A DNA stretch of 64,000 bases from Cryptomeria japonica (Eukaryota > Streptophyta > Pinopsida > Cupressales > Cupressaceae), in assembly GCF_030272615.1 (NCBI RefSeq), contig NC_081412.1, positions 137,954,747 through 138,018,746 on the forward strand. The letters run 5' to 3'. The notes beneath the pieces are model-generated. The model saw only the letters and a program-made list of their open reading frames with translations, was not told where the DNA came from and ran no database searches. Both the position numbers and the translations under genes were made by a program. Below, one piece after another: positions 33,627 to 47,055 of this stretch (the stretch's first letter is position 1; the number at the start of each line of letters is the position of its first letter).

Positions 33627-35950
33627 TGTTAGATACAATGTACCACTGAGAGGGGGGTGAATTAATGGTTCTCAATCTTTTTCCCTTTAACTATCCTATG
33701 TGAGTATACCAGTTCACAAATCAAGCTCAATGAAGACTTTCCGGTTAGTGGGGAGACCAACACAAATACAATCACACACAAAGAAAATCTCATAACACCA
33801 GTATGTACGAGGAAAACCCAAGATGGGAAAAACCTCGGTGAGCAATGCTATTGGAGTCTACTGCTCCAATCCAGCCTCACAATCAAATTTCTATTACAAT
33901 TTTTAGGGCACCAACCCCTAACTTGTTTATGAGCTACAACCCAAAGGAGCTATAACCCCTGCACTAAGCTACAACTCAGTGATCACAATGAAAACATCAA
34001 TTACAAAAGTAGTTATCTTGTTACAAGTGAATCTTGTAACCATTTTATATACCTTACTCTACTAGTGAGATACCTTCTCTGTTACATCGGTACACTTCTC
34101 CTGCTGCTCACATTTGTTGCTTCATTGCCGGTAAACTCTATCAGTTCACCTCTACTCTCTTTCTGCTCTACTGGATCTCCTCCTCACTGATCTACTCTTC
34201 ACCAGTACTACACTTTGTCAGTCCACTGTCTGCCTTCTCTACAACTTTCTGCACTTCTACTCTACCAATATAACCATTACCAATTTTGCACTGCTATCGA
34301 TTGAACACTTCAGCCCGGTTCACCCTCGCTCTCAGTATCTCTTCTTAGGTATGCATTAAGTACTTAGCTGATTTTCTCTCACATGCAAAATTAACCCTTA
34401 GTCACTTCACAACAACACTATCCTTGTCTCTTTAGCAACTCTACTCTTTCATCCAACGACAACCATCTCTGATTTTGGTTTGCATATTTATAGACTAGTT
34501 TTCTCGCTAAAAACCAATTCAAACTTTGAGAGGTTAAGGTTTCCTCACTTACCTTGAGGAAAACCAAATCCAATCAAATCTTCCCTAATCTGAGCTCTCT
34601 GACAGCCAGTTGTACACCTCTTCCATTATTGCACCTTCTTGACCACACCTTCTATCTTTGGCAATCTGATTTTTACCTTGTCAGCTGATCTCTTGGTCAA
34701 GCACCGAGATTGGTCTTGTTGTTTCCTTCAATCGCCTTGATATTCTCAATCAATCTTAGCTATCTCTTAGTTGTCCTTCAGACCTCAATCGACAAACCTC
34801 TGCAACAAGTCCTGTGATTTATGGGATCTACCATTAATGTTGACCAACCCTGCATCTGCCTTGTTAGCATTCGTACCATCTATCACTGCATGCAAGTCGA
34901 CCACCTTGACTCTATGTGGCATCCATGTCGACCATCTACTAGCTTGGATCTTCATGCTAGTTCAGATAGGATCACTAAACATATGCTCTATCAGTTCCTC
35001 TTTTCTACCAGTTTACTAACCCTCCTGGTATCTCACATTCTACTAGTTGACTCCTCATGTTTGCACTTTGTTGAACTATTGGTGGAACACCTAAATTGGT
35101 CTTCAGACATGTCTATCCCAAGCATGCACATTCCCACAAAGTGGGAGGACATCTACATCTGCACCTTGCTCATATTACCGATGGACTTACATACTGATAA
35201 ATACTCTTTATTTGTACCATCATCTCAACATGCCTTCTCAGTCAGTTCAGTGCATATCCTTGATTTCATGCACTTGATGCACACCTCTTCTTCCTTATCT
35301 CACAAAACTATGATGCACACAATGCATGATAGGAGATAAGTTCCACTTACCGGTGGGGTGACACCTTGTCTTCTACATCCTATAATGTATTGATGTGACT
35401 TCCCTGTTTGTGCAACATATCTTCAAACAGACACATGTGATCTAGTGTGGGTACATTCACTGTTAGTCATTTCTTCTCATGATGATTGCATCTTCATTCG
35501 GTGAGATTTATGGTATTCTGCAACTTCATAGCATACTTGTGATCTGTTCATTCTTCTCTTCCAGTGTTGATGTGATTCATGTAACATTCTGCGGCTTCAT
35601 CACAAACAACATCCAAGCACCTTGGTCATCCTGCTTGTACACTGGTCATGAGCATTACTAGCTGACAACCACTCACTTGGTTGATCTGACTTCTCCATGT
35701 CAACACATCACTTACCAGTTGACATCCTTTCCTTACTAGTGATATACTATACCAGTAGCCTATCTACCTCATCCACACAATTCATGCACTAACTTGTGTA
35801 CCGGTAACACCAGTGATCATTCATCCTTACCTTACCGGTGTCCCACAACACAAGGTGATATCAAAGATATCTCAACCTGTACTCCTCCTTGACAGTGTTG
35901 CACATACATCTCTCATACCAGTAGACATCAATGACAACCCAATGCCAACA
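33627..35950 (-). repeat. Element 2 3' LTR (2.3 kb)
   Basis: On the plus strand it runs TGTTAGATACAATG to AATGCCAACA. The hairpin motif CGAGG...CCTCG is at 33809-33837. The ORFs at 34771-35339 lie inside the LTR and are not conserved with the other LTR as proteins. Confidence 0.9.
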
Positions 35951-35964
35951 ATCTCCCCCTTTGG
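35951..35964 (-). other. Element 2 polypurine tract
   Basis: Minus-strand GCCAAAGGGGGAGAT borders the LTR. Further similar boxes follow at about 36009 and 36073, and isolated ones near 36615 and 37220. Confidence 0.85.
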
Positions 35965-37262
35965 CATTGATGTCAACTCATGTAGTATCCGACATACTAC
36001 ATAACCCTTCTCCCCCTTTCTTTGATCTATGGATTCTCAACACATGTAGTATGTTGTATACTATAGAATATTTCTCCCCTTTTGAAAACAATGGCAAAGG
36101 GAATTGTCAAGGTATCATTCATCCTTATATTTACTGGTCACTGATAAAATTCTTTCTCCCCTTTTTCTTTACCGGATGTCTCTCCTCCTTTGATACCAGT
36201 TGTTACATTTTGTTGCATTTTCACAAGTCACAACACTTGAGATGGAGGACTCAACCATCAACTAACACCAATTGAGCATGCAAATTTAATACCATTTGTT
36301 AAACTACTCAATTTCAGAGGGATGTGCCAGTGAACACTACTCACTTATCAGTCAACCTACATCACCTCCTGTTTGATCCTAAATTTCTTTAGGAATCAAA
36401 TGTGATTGTACTACCAATACAACCGGCCAATTGAAAAGTAGGAATAAAATGTGATTGCACTATGAATACAACCAATCAAATGACAGGTAGATACCCCTTA
36501 CAATGAAATTTTCCCAGGTATTCCTATTGTAACTTTTCATCATCTGTAGTTTTGGATAGTTAGTGCACTTACTCTTCCAAGTTCAAATATCCCAGATTTG
36601 CATCATAGCCACTTGAACTCCCCCTGAGTCATTCATCTCAGGTCCTTAGCTCTGACCAGGTCCAATAGTGGGGGCTTTGATCATCTCCATGTATTGGTTG
36701 AGTTGTGCAGGTGAGATCATTTGATGATCTTTCAGCTTCAATATTTCATCACAACTTATGACATGATCCTGGATGAACACAATGCCATACAATGTCATCA
36801 TCGAGTCATAAATCTAACTGGTTATCCCATAAACATGTATGCCTGCATGGTCAACCACTAGGCCAACATATGTCATTTAGATCTTTTCCAATATCATCTA
36901 AGACATGAACTCCACATTCCATGCCACCGGGGTTATTGCAATGATCTCCAACTTCATTGTCTTACATAACCTGCAAGTACTTGTTAGTATTTATGTCGGT
37001 AACATCCTGAACATACTGGTTTCCTGTATCGATCCACTATCACTATCGGAGCACCTTGTTGTGACTCTTGACATATTGTGTCACTTTGTATCTGATTCCA
37101 ATTGTTATCTTGGCATACATTGATAGACCAGTAGTGATCCAGTCTTTCATATTGGCAACAACATGTTCTTCCATGTTTCCTTCATCACTGAGGGGGTGAA
37201 TGATAAGTTCAGTGTATTACTCCCCCTAAGATCCTGCATCTCCTTTAGGATTTAGGAGTTAT
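35965..37262 (-). other. Element 2 noncoding 3' interior
   Basis: About 1.3 kb between the gag end and the PPT. Translation of the minus strand gives stops throughout and no pol domain. Several extra ctccccct boxes (PPT-like in minus sense) are scattered here. Confidence 0.6.
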
Positions 37263-39509
37263 CACTTATGCAATGAGTGCATAGTGCCAGTCCATGTTCT
37301 TCTTCCTCCATACTTGCTTGGTCTCATTCTTCTTCCCATGTTCAGGCTTGGGAGCAAGTCTTTCCTTCTTCTGCTGATGGGTCCTTCCATTTCTTGATTC
37401 TCCATCATAGCCAGAAGTAGTGCTATAGTAGCACACAACATCCATCGCAACTTCATGTTTGGGGAATCTCTTGATATATTGGTTTGACCATCTTCTTCTA
37501 GTCATGTTGCTATGACTAGCAACCAAAACCAGTGGACCTCTTACTCCTGCAGGGACATTTCTCCTTTGGTTCCATATAGGTCTCTGACTTCCATATGCTT
37601 TGTATTCCCCTTTCTGTAGAGCATACTTATACCGGCCTCCATGTGACTGCAAGTTCCTCTTCTTGCACTCAATCTCTCTATGGCCAAATCCATTGTAGTT
37701 ATAATCTACACCAGTAGATGGATTCTTTCTGGCATAACCGGGAGAGGGGACATGCATGTATCTACTCCTAGATACATTTTTCTCATACGCATGATTTCCA
37801 TGAGATCCTATATTATTCTTTCTAGATCTCTTTCTACATTCCTCTGCCCTATGGCCATAGCCATTACATCCAAATCAATAACCGGTAAAGGATGGCATAT
37901 GACTTACAAATTTGTTTTGCCATGCATGAGGAGATCTTGTTGGTTTAGCATCTCTATTTCTTCCTCTTTCAGAATGGATCCTTGGTTGTCCATTTTATGC
38001 AGCTCTTCCATCTGGTCTCTTCTTCTCCAACACTTTCTTTTCCCTATGGGTGGTAGCATTTCTTTGTCCTCTACTGGTAGGAGGTCTTGTTTTCTACTTC
38101 CTCAATTGCTTTCTTTTGGTGAAGCTGTCTTCTCCCATCTTCCCTTTACCTTTGGGATTTGCATTTTTCCTTCTTCTTGCAGCATCGGTCTCCCTTTTTG
38201 TTTGCAAGTCCTCATCTATTGTGTTTAGATCAACCTTCTTATAGGGAGCATTTCTCACTATGAAGGACCTTTGTTTTCTCCATTGGGAGAGACAAAAAAA
38301 ATGTTATTGTGGGGGACATTCTTACTGGTGGAGCATTCACCGACACCACTTCCTAATCCTTTAGTGTCCTTGGCATACTTTTTCTTTTTCAACATCTTGT
38401 CCAAGGCATCACTGCTGCTACCAAACTGAATTCTTACCTCGAGCTCATCCTGACACTTCTCAAGGTCAGTTCGGAGAAACTCCATTTCTCCAAGCAGCTT
38501 CTGATATTCTTTATCTTTTACTTCTAGCTCAGAAGATAGATCACTTTCCCTGGTGTCTTCCTTGTGAGACATCATCTCTGAGATTCTTTTCTCAGATTCC
38601 TCAAGGCATCATCTGATCAACCGATTTTTCTCAACAACTTCAACATTCTTAAATAGCTTGTATTCATTTCTTAGATACTCCATTTCACTTTCCTTGGAGT
38701 CCAAGATTGATTTCAAATCATCAGTCAATCTTTTTGTCTCTTCTAGTTGAATGGTCAATAAACCAACCTTTTGGTTTGATATTTTAAGGTAGGTTCTCAA
38801 CTGGTTGCAATCCTCATGAACTGATCTTTGGTAGTTTTAAAAATCTTTTCTAACATTTTGAAGCTCTTCTAGAGAAATTAGAAGTTCACACTCAAGATTT
38901 ACTTCAACATATTCTTCTTCATCTTCATCATCATTTCCAAATAGATCTTGTCAGCTAGATCTATTTACCTTTTCTCTTTATTCTTCTTCTTTTTTAGTGT
39001 CACTATCAAACACATCATACCGGTCAGATCTATCTGCATTATCCCCTTTTGATGTGTGACTCTCAATGTCTATCTCATGGGCCATGAAGAGATGAGTCTC
39101 CACATCACCAATGTTGTAGCAACAATCTGAACTACCTTTCTCATCTTAACATGTATCTTCAACATTTCTCTTCTCACTCTCGCAAGATGATTCGGTTGTA
39201 CAGGGTTCATTTCCATAGAGTTTCTTTAGTCTATCCCATAGACTTTTTTGTTGATTTACACTTATCCACTTGTGAGGAGACATCACTGGTGAGCCCATTG
39301 AATATGGCCTTCATGGAATCTTCATTTCACAAGCATCTTGTTTCTTCTTTAGATCTAGTGGGAGGACTGACATTCCTAGGAAGACCATTAACAACTACCA
39401 TCCAGACATCATAACCTAGGGAGGACAGGTAGACTTCCATTTTGCAACTCCAAATGGCATAGTTTGATCCATTAAGCACTGGAACATAGATTGATACTAA
39501 ACAAGCCAT
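37263..39509 (-). pseudogene. Element 2 copia-type gag, frameshifted
   Basis: The start MACLVSIYVPVLNGSNYAIW then SCKMEVYL is the copia gag N-terminal (DUF4219-type, capsid-region) signature, about 60 bases inside the PBS. After a frameshift comes a coiled coil (38800-38300; for example QLEETKRLTDDLKSILDSKE), then a Lys/Arg-rich region. Two knuckle remnants follow: FGCNGYGHRAEEC, where a TGA replaces the first Cys, and YNYNGFGHREIEC, where the first two Cys positions are lost. The last frame ends at about 37266. The plus-strand ORFs at 37680-38244 are shadows. The protein would form the particle core and bind RNA. Confidence 0.75.
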
Positions 39510-39568
39510 TATGTCCTTAAGCTAGAATCTACCCAAGCTGGATTAAGCTCATCTTACTGGGAACCTAT

Positions 39569-39580
39569 GCTCTGATACCA
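39569..39580 (-). other. Element 2 primer-binding site
   Basis: The minus strand reads TGGTATCAGAGC exactly, two bases inside the LTR, complementary to the initiator-Met tRNA 3' end. Confidence 0.92.
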
Positions 39581-41238
39581 ATTGTTAGACACAATGTACC
39601 ATTGAGAGGGGGGTGAATCAATGGTTCTCAATCTTTTTCCCTTTAACTATCCTATGTGAGTATACCGGTTCATAGATCAAGCTCAATGAAGACTTAATAG
39701 TTAGTGGGGAGACCAACACAAATACAATCACACACAAAGGACATCTCATTAGACCAGTATGTATGAGGAAAACCCAAGATGGGAAAAACCTCGGTGAGAA
39801 ATACTGTTGGAGTCTACTGTTCCAATCCAGCTTCACAATCAAAACTCTGTTACAATGTTTAGGGCACCAATCCAAGGAGCACCAACCCCTTATTTAGGGC
39901 ACCAACCCAAGGAGCACCAACCCCTAACTTGTTTATGAGCTACAAACCAAAGGAGCTACATCCCCTTCACTGAGTTACAACTCAGTGATCATAATGAAAA
40001 CATTAATTACAAAAGTAGTTATCTTGTTACAAGTGAATCTTGTAACCATTTCATATACCTTACTCTATCAGTGAGATACCTTATCTGCTACACTGGTAGA
40101 CTTCTCCTGCTACTCACATCTGCTGCTTCATTGCCAGTAAACTCTATCAGTTCACCTCTACTCTCCTTCATCTTTGTTGGATCTCCTCCTCACTGCTCTT
40201 CTCTTTACTAGTACTACACTTTGTCGGTCCACTGTCTACCTTCTCTACAACTTTCTTCACTTCTGCTCTGCTGGTATAACCACTACTGGTTCTACACTAC
40301 TACCGGTTGAACACTTCAGCTTGGTTCACCCTTACTCTCAATCTCTCTTCTCGGGTATGCATTGAGAACTTAGCTGATTTTCTCTCACATGCATAATTAA
40401 CCCTTAGTCACTTCACAACAGCACTATCCTCATCTCTTCAACAACTTTAATCTTTCATCCTGTGACAACCATCTCTGATTTTGGTTTGCATATTTATAGA
40501 CTAATTTTCCTGCCAAAAACCAATTCAAACTTTGAGTGGTTAGGGTTTCCTCACTTACCTTGAGGAAAACCAAATATAATCAGATCTTCCCGAATTTGAT
40601 CTCTCTAATAGCCAATTATACACCTTTGCCATTATCGCTCCTTCTTGACCACACCTTCTATCTTTGGAAATATGCTTTTTACCGTGTCAGCTGATCTCTT
40701 TGTCAAGCACCAAGATTGGTCTTGTTGTTTCCTTCAATCACCTCGATCTTCTCGATCACTCTTAGTTTTCCTCTAGACCTCAAGCCACAAACCTTTGCAA
40801 CAGCTTTGCAACACGTCCCGTGATTTGTGGGATCTACCATTAATGTTGACCAACCCTGCAACTGCCTTGTTGATGTTCATACCATTTATTACTGCATGCA
40901 AGTCTACCACGTTGACTCCATGTTCCATCCATGTCGACTATCTACCAGTTTGAGTCTTCATGTTGGTTCAGATAGGATCACTGAATAGACACTCTATCGG
41001 TTCCTCTTTTCTACTAGTTTACTAACCCTGTTGGTATCTCACATTCTACTAGTTGACTCCTCATGTCTGCACTTTGTTGAACTTCTGGTGGAACACCTAA
41101 ACTGATATTCAGACATGTCTATCCCAAGTATGCACATTCCCACAAAATGGGAGGACATCTGCATTTGCACCTTGCTCATATTACCGGTGGACTTACATAC
41201 CAGTAAATACTCTTGATTTGTACCAGCATCTCAACATG

Positions 41239-42363
41239 TTGGTGCAGGAGCACCTAGTTTTGAGTCTAGTTTCTTCATTTTGGTGTGTTTGTTCATATGT
41301 TGGTTAGGGAATCGATTGAGAGTTAGTTAGGACACAAATGACATATAAAATCCTTGAGAATGGATGTAACAAGGTTGTTGAACGCCTGGAGCTGATTGGA
41401 ATACATTTTGTGACCATATTTGAAGTTTTAAATTGCAATTTTTCAAGAATTAGAGAAACAATCTACACTAAATGGATTGATTGCATTACTGTACCATGTT
41501 TTTTGATTTGTACATGTTCTTGTAGCACTCAGGAAGAAATTTGATTATTTTGTTTTCAGGTTTGAATTGAGTTTCCAATTTTGTAAGCTCTCGGCTTGAG
41601 TAAGGGTTTGAGAGGCCCAAACATGGTTCTAGCTTGAAGTCCTTTGAGTTCTTCTCAATAACCCTTGGGAATCGATTATGCAAGTGTTTGTAGAAATGAA
41701 TGAGATTATGCAAGTGTTTGTAGAAATGAGAAGGGTTGGAGTTGTAGAGTGTTTGGGATGAACAAATGATGTGTGAATTTGGAGGTGTGGCAGATCAAGG
41801 AAGACACCTAACCTTTGGAAAAAGACCAAAACAAGCCCAAAACCACCTAAAACAAGCGTTTCTCAGGTTCCACACCTGTACGGTCAGACTGAGATTCCTA
41901 AATTTAGAAGTTGGAAGGTACTTCCAAAAGGGTATTTTGATCAATAAAGATTTTGTGTGGGTCTTTGGAGAAATTGAGAGAAAATCCACAAAAACCAGTT
42001 AGGTAGGGCTAATTTGGGCTCTAGGGCTACTAGGCCTAGAAAATAGGAAAAGGAAGGAGCGATGGGGAAAATAATGAAAAACTCACTCAAAACTAGTTGA
42101 TTGATCTTGAAAAACATCCTGAATACCTTATTCAACTTCTGCAAGCACTTGTTATGAGTTTTAGAGTGTAAGGTTGGATTTACCCTTGTGAATCTCAACC
42201 ATGCTTGAGCAACCAGAGAGCACATCTGGATTGGGAGCACTCCTAGAGATCTTAGGTGTCCAAATTGATTAGAAGACAATATGATCAAAGTGTCAATCCC
42301 ACAAGGATAACATCTAACTTCCCTTAAGAAAGGAATTATCTCTCTCTGAGTAACCTCCCCATC
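41239..42363. mobile_element. Insertion in element 2 5' LTR, solo-LTR-like
   Basis: Comparison with the other LTR (caacatgccttctcag at about 35228) defines a 1,125-bp extra segment with ACATG / ACATT at its edges, an imperfect duplication. Its left end contains the palindrome GGTGCaggaGCACC, and its right end reads ccccatca. TG...CA ends are possible (41240-42364). It has no convincing gene. The size and ends fit a solo LTR of another family. Confidence 0.65.
41671..41735. repeat. ~30-bp tandem duplication inside the insertion
   Basis: gattatgcaagtgtttgtag followed by aaatga occurs twice in a row. Confidence 0.85.
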
Positions 42364-43107
42364 ACATTCCTTCTCAGTCGATTCAGTGCACATCCCTGAT
42401 TTCATGCACTTGATGTAGACCTCTTCTTCCTTATCTCATAAAACTATGATGCACACAATGCATCATAGGAGATAAGCTCCACTTCACAGTGGAGTGACAC
42501 CTTGTCATCTACATCTGTAATTTACTCATGTGACTTCCCTATTTGTGCAACATATCTTCAAATAGACACATGTGATCTGGTGTGGGCATATTCAATGTCA
42601 GTCATTACTTCTCATGATGACTGCATCTTAATTTGGTGGGAGTCTTGCTATTTTGCAACTTCACAACATAACTATGATCTGTTCATTCTTCTCTTCCAGT
42701 GTTGATGTCATTCATGTAACATTTTGCCTCTTCATCACAAACAACATCCAAGCACCTTGGCCATCCTGCTTGTACATTGGTCATGAGCATTGCTGGCTGA
42801 CAACCACTAACTTGGTTGATCTGACTTCTCCATGTCAACACATCACTTACCAGTTGACATCCTTTCCTTACTGGTGATATACTGTACCGGTAGCCTATCT
42901 ATCTCATCCACACAAGTCAGGCACTAACTTGTGTACCGGTAACACCAGTGGTCATTCACCCTTACCTTACTAGTGTCCCACAACACAAGGTGATATCAAA
43001 GATATCTCAACCTATAGTCCTCCTTGACAGTGTTGCACATACATCTCTCATACCGGTAGACATCCCATACTGGTTGACATCAATGAAAACCCAATGCCAA
43101 CATCAAT

Positions 43108-46100
43108 CTAACACAACTTGTAACTTGCATCTACATCAAATCCCTAACCTTGTCATTGCAGTTTCAAAATAAAAAGAATACATCAAATCATTCATATCAA
43201 TAATAAATTCTAGAAATATCTAAGAAATAATGTTGCTTCTTTATTGAATACTATAAGGAATTCTATTAAAATACTTCTAGAATTGAAATGTTAATTTGCA
43301 ATTGCATTCTTCAAGTTGAAAGAGCCTGGATAGCTATAATGTAAGCTAGAAGAAAGAAAAAAGAACTAAGAAAAGAAAAGCAGAAGAAGTCTTATAAAAA
43401 GAAAGCCTTGAAGAGAAGTGAGGATGAATTGATGTTGAATTAGTTCCACCTCTTTGATCTTAGCTTCAACTGGAGGTCTAACTTGGTCTTCAACCTTGAT
43501 TCTATCTTCACTTTGCATGAGTACAAACTATTGGGTCGATTTTGGTGGAAAATCTTGAAAGTGAGCACCTCAAACTACTACAAACTAACTGATAACTACT
43601 TGAAAATAAGTCTGAAGTGATAAGGTATCCATGTGGGGTCTTAAAATTAACTAGAACTATTGGATTTGTCTTAAAATTACTCCATTTTAGGCCTTGAATT
43701 GGTTGTAAGAATAGGATCTCCACCTTTGCTTCTATAAGTGCTCCTTGAAATGATCTTCAACTCATGCATGATGAATTTATGTGATATAAGGAGTTTTATC
43801 TTGATCTTTGAAACAAATTCCTATTCCCCTAGGTGTAGTATTATAAAGGAGTTATGCTGCTTAAGTTCCTTGACTCCAAGTCAGTCTCTCTACCATCTGC
43901 CTATCCTCTCATTGTCCTTCATCTTAGACACTCTTCCCTAGCCTTGATACTACAATAATGTCATTTTGTTATTACTTGCTATCTCCCTTTTGTGTTCTTG
44001 CAAATTATTTTGATGATTAGCTTTGAGCTTAAACCTCTACAATCTATGACTACATTTTGATGAAGACTTTCTTTTTGTTGCCATTAATACACTTGATGGG
44101 CTATGAACTTGGACTATCTTTTATTTTCTGCCAAAAAAACAAATGTTTGTGTATTGGTTTCTACTGTGGCACACTTCTTAGGTCTTTTTTGGTATCGATA
44201 CCTTACCCTTTTTGCTGTCACACCCTCATATGTCCTACTCTTATAGCTTATATGCCATATGGTGTTGCTCTTATTTGTTTCTCATTGATTTCTACTTGAA
44301 TATACTATCTCAAAACCCTTGGGAGACTGTCATATGATCTCATTGTTTGAATGCTCTGACCTTGTGAGAGGTATTCTTTGCATTTTGATGGGAATATGTT
44401 GTCATTGATGTATTCTCTGAGTTTGATAGTGATTTTCTCTATGACAAGTTGCTTTGTTCTACCTAACTGCTATTAGGGCTACTGTGTGCTATGATGTTGT
44501 GGTCTCTATCTTTAAACTCTATCGTAGCTTTAGACATCATATCTTGACTGAGATTATTCACATGAATGACAACATTGCTATATCTTTATTGGCTTTTAAA
44601 GCTCCTCATGATGTCACTGCTTTTCTTTGATATCTTTTTAATCCCTATTCAACTGTCTTTGTTCCTTTTGATGTTGTGACTATGAAAAAAGCTTTATAAG
44701 ACTATATTTAAACTTTTACTAAGATTGATTTTGTTAGAAAGATATATCTACATACATGCTTGAGGGGTTGGCTTTTTTCCTCGTAATCATTTTGCCATGA
44801 TTTTCTCACTCTTTAATATCTATTGTTTGGATAATACTAAACATGTGGTGACTGCTATGAATGTCATGGAGCCTACTATTATAGAGGTTGTCTCTCTACT
44901 TCTTACTAATTTTTCAACCCTTGAATCATACTATCACCTATTGAAATTTTGTGCTTGAAGCCTTGTTACTTTATTATGACTGTATCTTGCTACAAGAGAG
45001 TCATTTAGACTACAACAATGTGTCTTAAAGACCTTTTTTTCTTTGTCTACCGAAAGGTGACTGCACACTATCACATGATTCTAATATGTTCTTTGTTGTT
45101 GTGTCTTTGTATTGATGTTGTTGGATCTTCTTGGGACTGCATTCTCTCAAGTCTTTTGTTGTCATATTGAAACTCTTGGGCCTGCATTCTATCAAGGCTT
45201 TTGTTGTCAATTATTTATACACTTTTCCACCACCATTATGGATTTGGTTCAAGTGATTAGGGAAAACTATAATCAGGGCCTTGATAGTGATTCCCTTTGA
45301 GAATATTGTATTCATTGTTATTTCCTCTCTATGATTCCATCTTTTGATATTAGTGTCCTTTTTGCATTGGATTATGCTATGATAACATTCCATATGTCAT
45401 GTATGCCTTATCCATCCATTTGTTGTCTAATCACAGGATCCTTCACCCTTTTGGGGTATTAGATCTTCTCTTGAGAAACTCCCAATTTTTTATTCTTGAC
45501 TTTTCCCTAGGTCTATATTGATCCTTTCTTTGGTTCTTTAAGGCCTTTATTGTCATATCTTGCTATAATTTGTCAAAATCTAAACTATCTTTTTGGCCTT
45601 CACTTGATGCCTCTTACCTATTGATATTGTCCTTAGTTTAAGTCATGATGTATTCTTATTCACATGAATTTGCTCAAAACCTTTCCAAACATTAATCTCT
45701 TCTATGTGGTGATTCATAGAAGATTGCCTTCTACATTGGATTCCTTAGTGATTGAGATTGCTTTGAAAGCATTAAAGGTAATATCTTACCTCTTTGTTTT
45801 AGGTTTGTAACTGTGATCAAGCATTTCACTATTATTTCCTCATTCTACTACTTTGTTCTTTTGACTACAAGCTTTGATAATACTGTCCTAGACACTATGG
45901 AATGTAGATGGTGATTATCATTCACCTAAAGTATCCTTTGACGAGCTATTCTAATTTGTTCTTTGCACCTTGATTTATTTTCTCTATTTGAGACAAGTAA
46001 AATTTACCTTTGATTTGATCTTTCTTTAATATTTTCCTTGTGTGCATGTGAGATGAATGCATGAGCTAGAGATGCTATGTATTTATCAAATCAATATCAA

Positions 46101-47050
46101 AATGGACAAAGACGTTCATAACTTCAATTTCTTTGCACCCAAAACCATGCATAAGATACAACTTGAACTCTTTTGAACTCACACAAACCTTAATGATAGT
46201 GCTCTTTAAACAAGATTCAAAAAATAAATATGGAGACATAATGCATGGTAGAGTTTAAGATTTTAAATCAAAAAATACCTCTAGACTACTGATTTTCTAT
46301 TGAAAAATGCTAGTAACTTTGTGGTATCTGCGTGTTGACCTCATCAAGAAGATAACTTCTCTTCTACACATATCTATTATACATTAAAAATTGTCTTCTT
46401 CTTTGGTAGATTTGTGGATATTCTTGATTTGGACTTGTTGTTTACTCTTTCAACTCCTTGAGATCTGTTATTGGCTTCCACTATGGATGAAAATGAAGCT
46501 TTTAAGAATGTCACAGGAATACTTGGGCTTCTTTTCTTTACATGAAGTCTTTTACTTTTGTTCATGGCTCAAACCAAAGATAAAGTTTAACCAAGCTACA
46601 ATTAATTCATATTTTTCCCTCTCAAAGATTGGACATAAAAAAAATTCAACAGTAAATGTGCAACATGGGGCTTATCTATCTTGAAGAGGTTTAAGTTATT
46701 TTATCAAAGAAGGAGATTAATGTTTGCTTTCTTACACTCAAGGCTTTATCAATATAAACCAAAGTATTTGACATTATTTTGGCCTCTTTAAAACATTTAA
46801 AATACCTTCTAAAACCTTTGAATAAGACATAGGACCCATGAGAAGCCTATTTTTGACCTTTAAAGGCAAAAATTGGTAACAAGTAGTATCATTTCTACAC
46901 AAATTGGTTAACCCCTTCTTATAAAATCAAACTATTATAGTTTACATATTTTGTTTGTGACTCAAACTCATCATTACTCTACCTTACTTTCCTAATTTAG
47001 AGTTTCAAAACATGTTACAATGAAAGAAAATGAGAAGATATAGAAAAGAA
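43108..47050. other. Unassigned 3.9-kb spacer between elements 2 and 3
   Basis: From about 43700 to 46000 the plus strand is T-rich and full of short Leu/Phe/Cys-rich frames with frequent stops (for example 44057-44299), none recognisable. A 45-bp imperfect tandem pair (cttggg(a/c)ctgcattct... ttttgttgtca) lies at about 45129-45215. It may be an old noncoding part of a retroelement; I cannot show it. Confidence 0.35.
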
Positions 47051-47055
47051 GAAAT

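Larger units (their letters stand above)
33627..43102 (-). mobile_element. Element 2: copia-type LTR element with gag only
   Basis: Long LTRs of about 2.3-2.4 kb (33627-35950 and 39583-43102, the second enlarged by a 1.1-kb insertion) flank a 3.6-kb interior. The flanks are GCAAT (33622-33626) and TCAAT (43103-43107), a duplication with one mismatch. In minus sense the PBS is at 39580-39569, gag follows, and a PPT lies at 35964-35951. Between gag and the PPT (36000-37260) I found no protease, integrase, RT or RNase H. It is therefore non-autonomous. Confidence 0.87.
39583..43102 (-). repeat. Element 2 5' LTR carrying a 1.1-kb insertion
   Basis: It is colinear with the left LTR on both sides of the insertion (39583-41238 and 42364-43102). 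Differences include ccgg versus ccag/ctgg changes and a short local duplication at about 39860-39920 (gcaccaacccctta / gcaccaacccctaa). Confidence 0.88.

Noticed and set aside
34771-35339. ORFs of 82 and 172 codons in element 2 3' LTR
   Set aside because: The partner LTR does not preserve them as reading frames; LTR sequence explains them.
37680-38244. 182-codon plus-strand ORF
   Set aside because: Antisense of the gag of element 2, which carries knuckle remnants on the minus strand.
43700-46000. A decayed multi-exon gene in the T-rich spacer
   Set aside because: No splice-consistent frame or known motif emerged; short Leu/Phe frames are expected from the composition.
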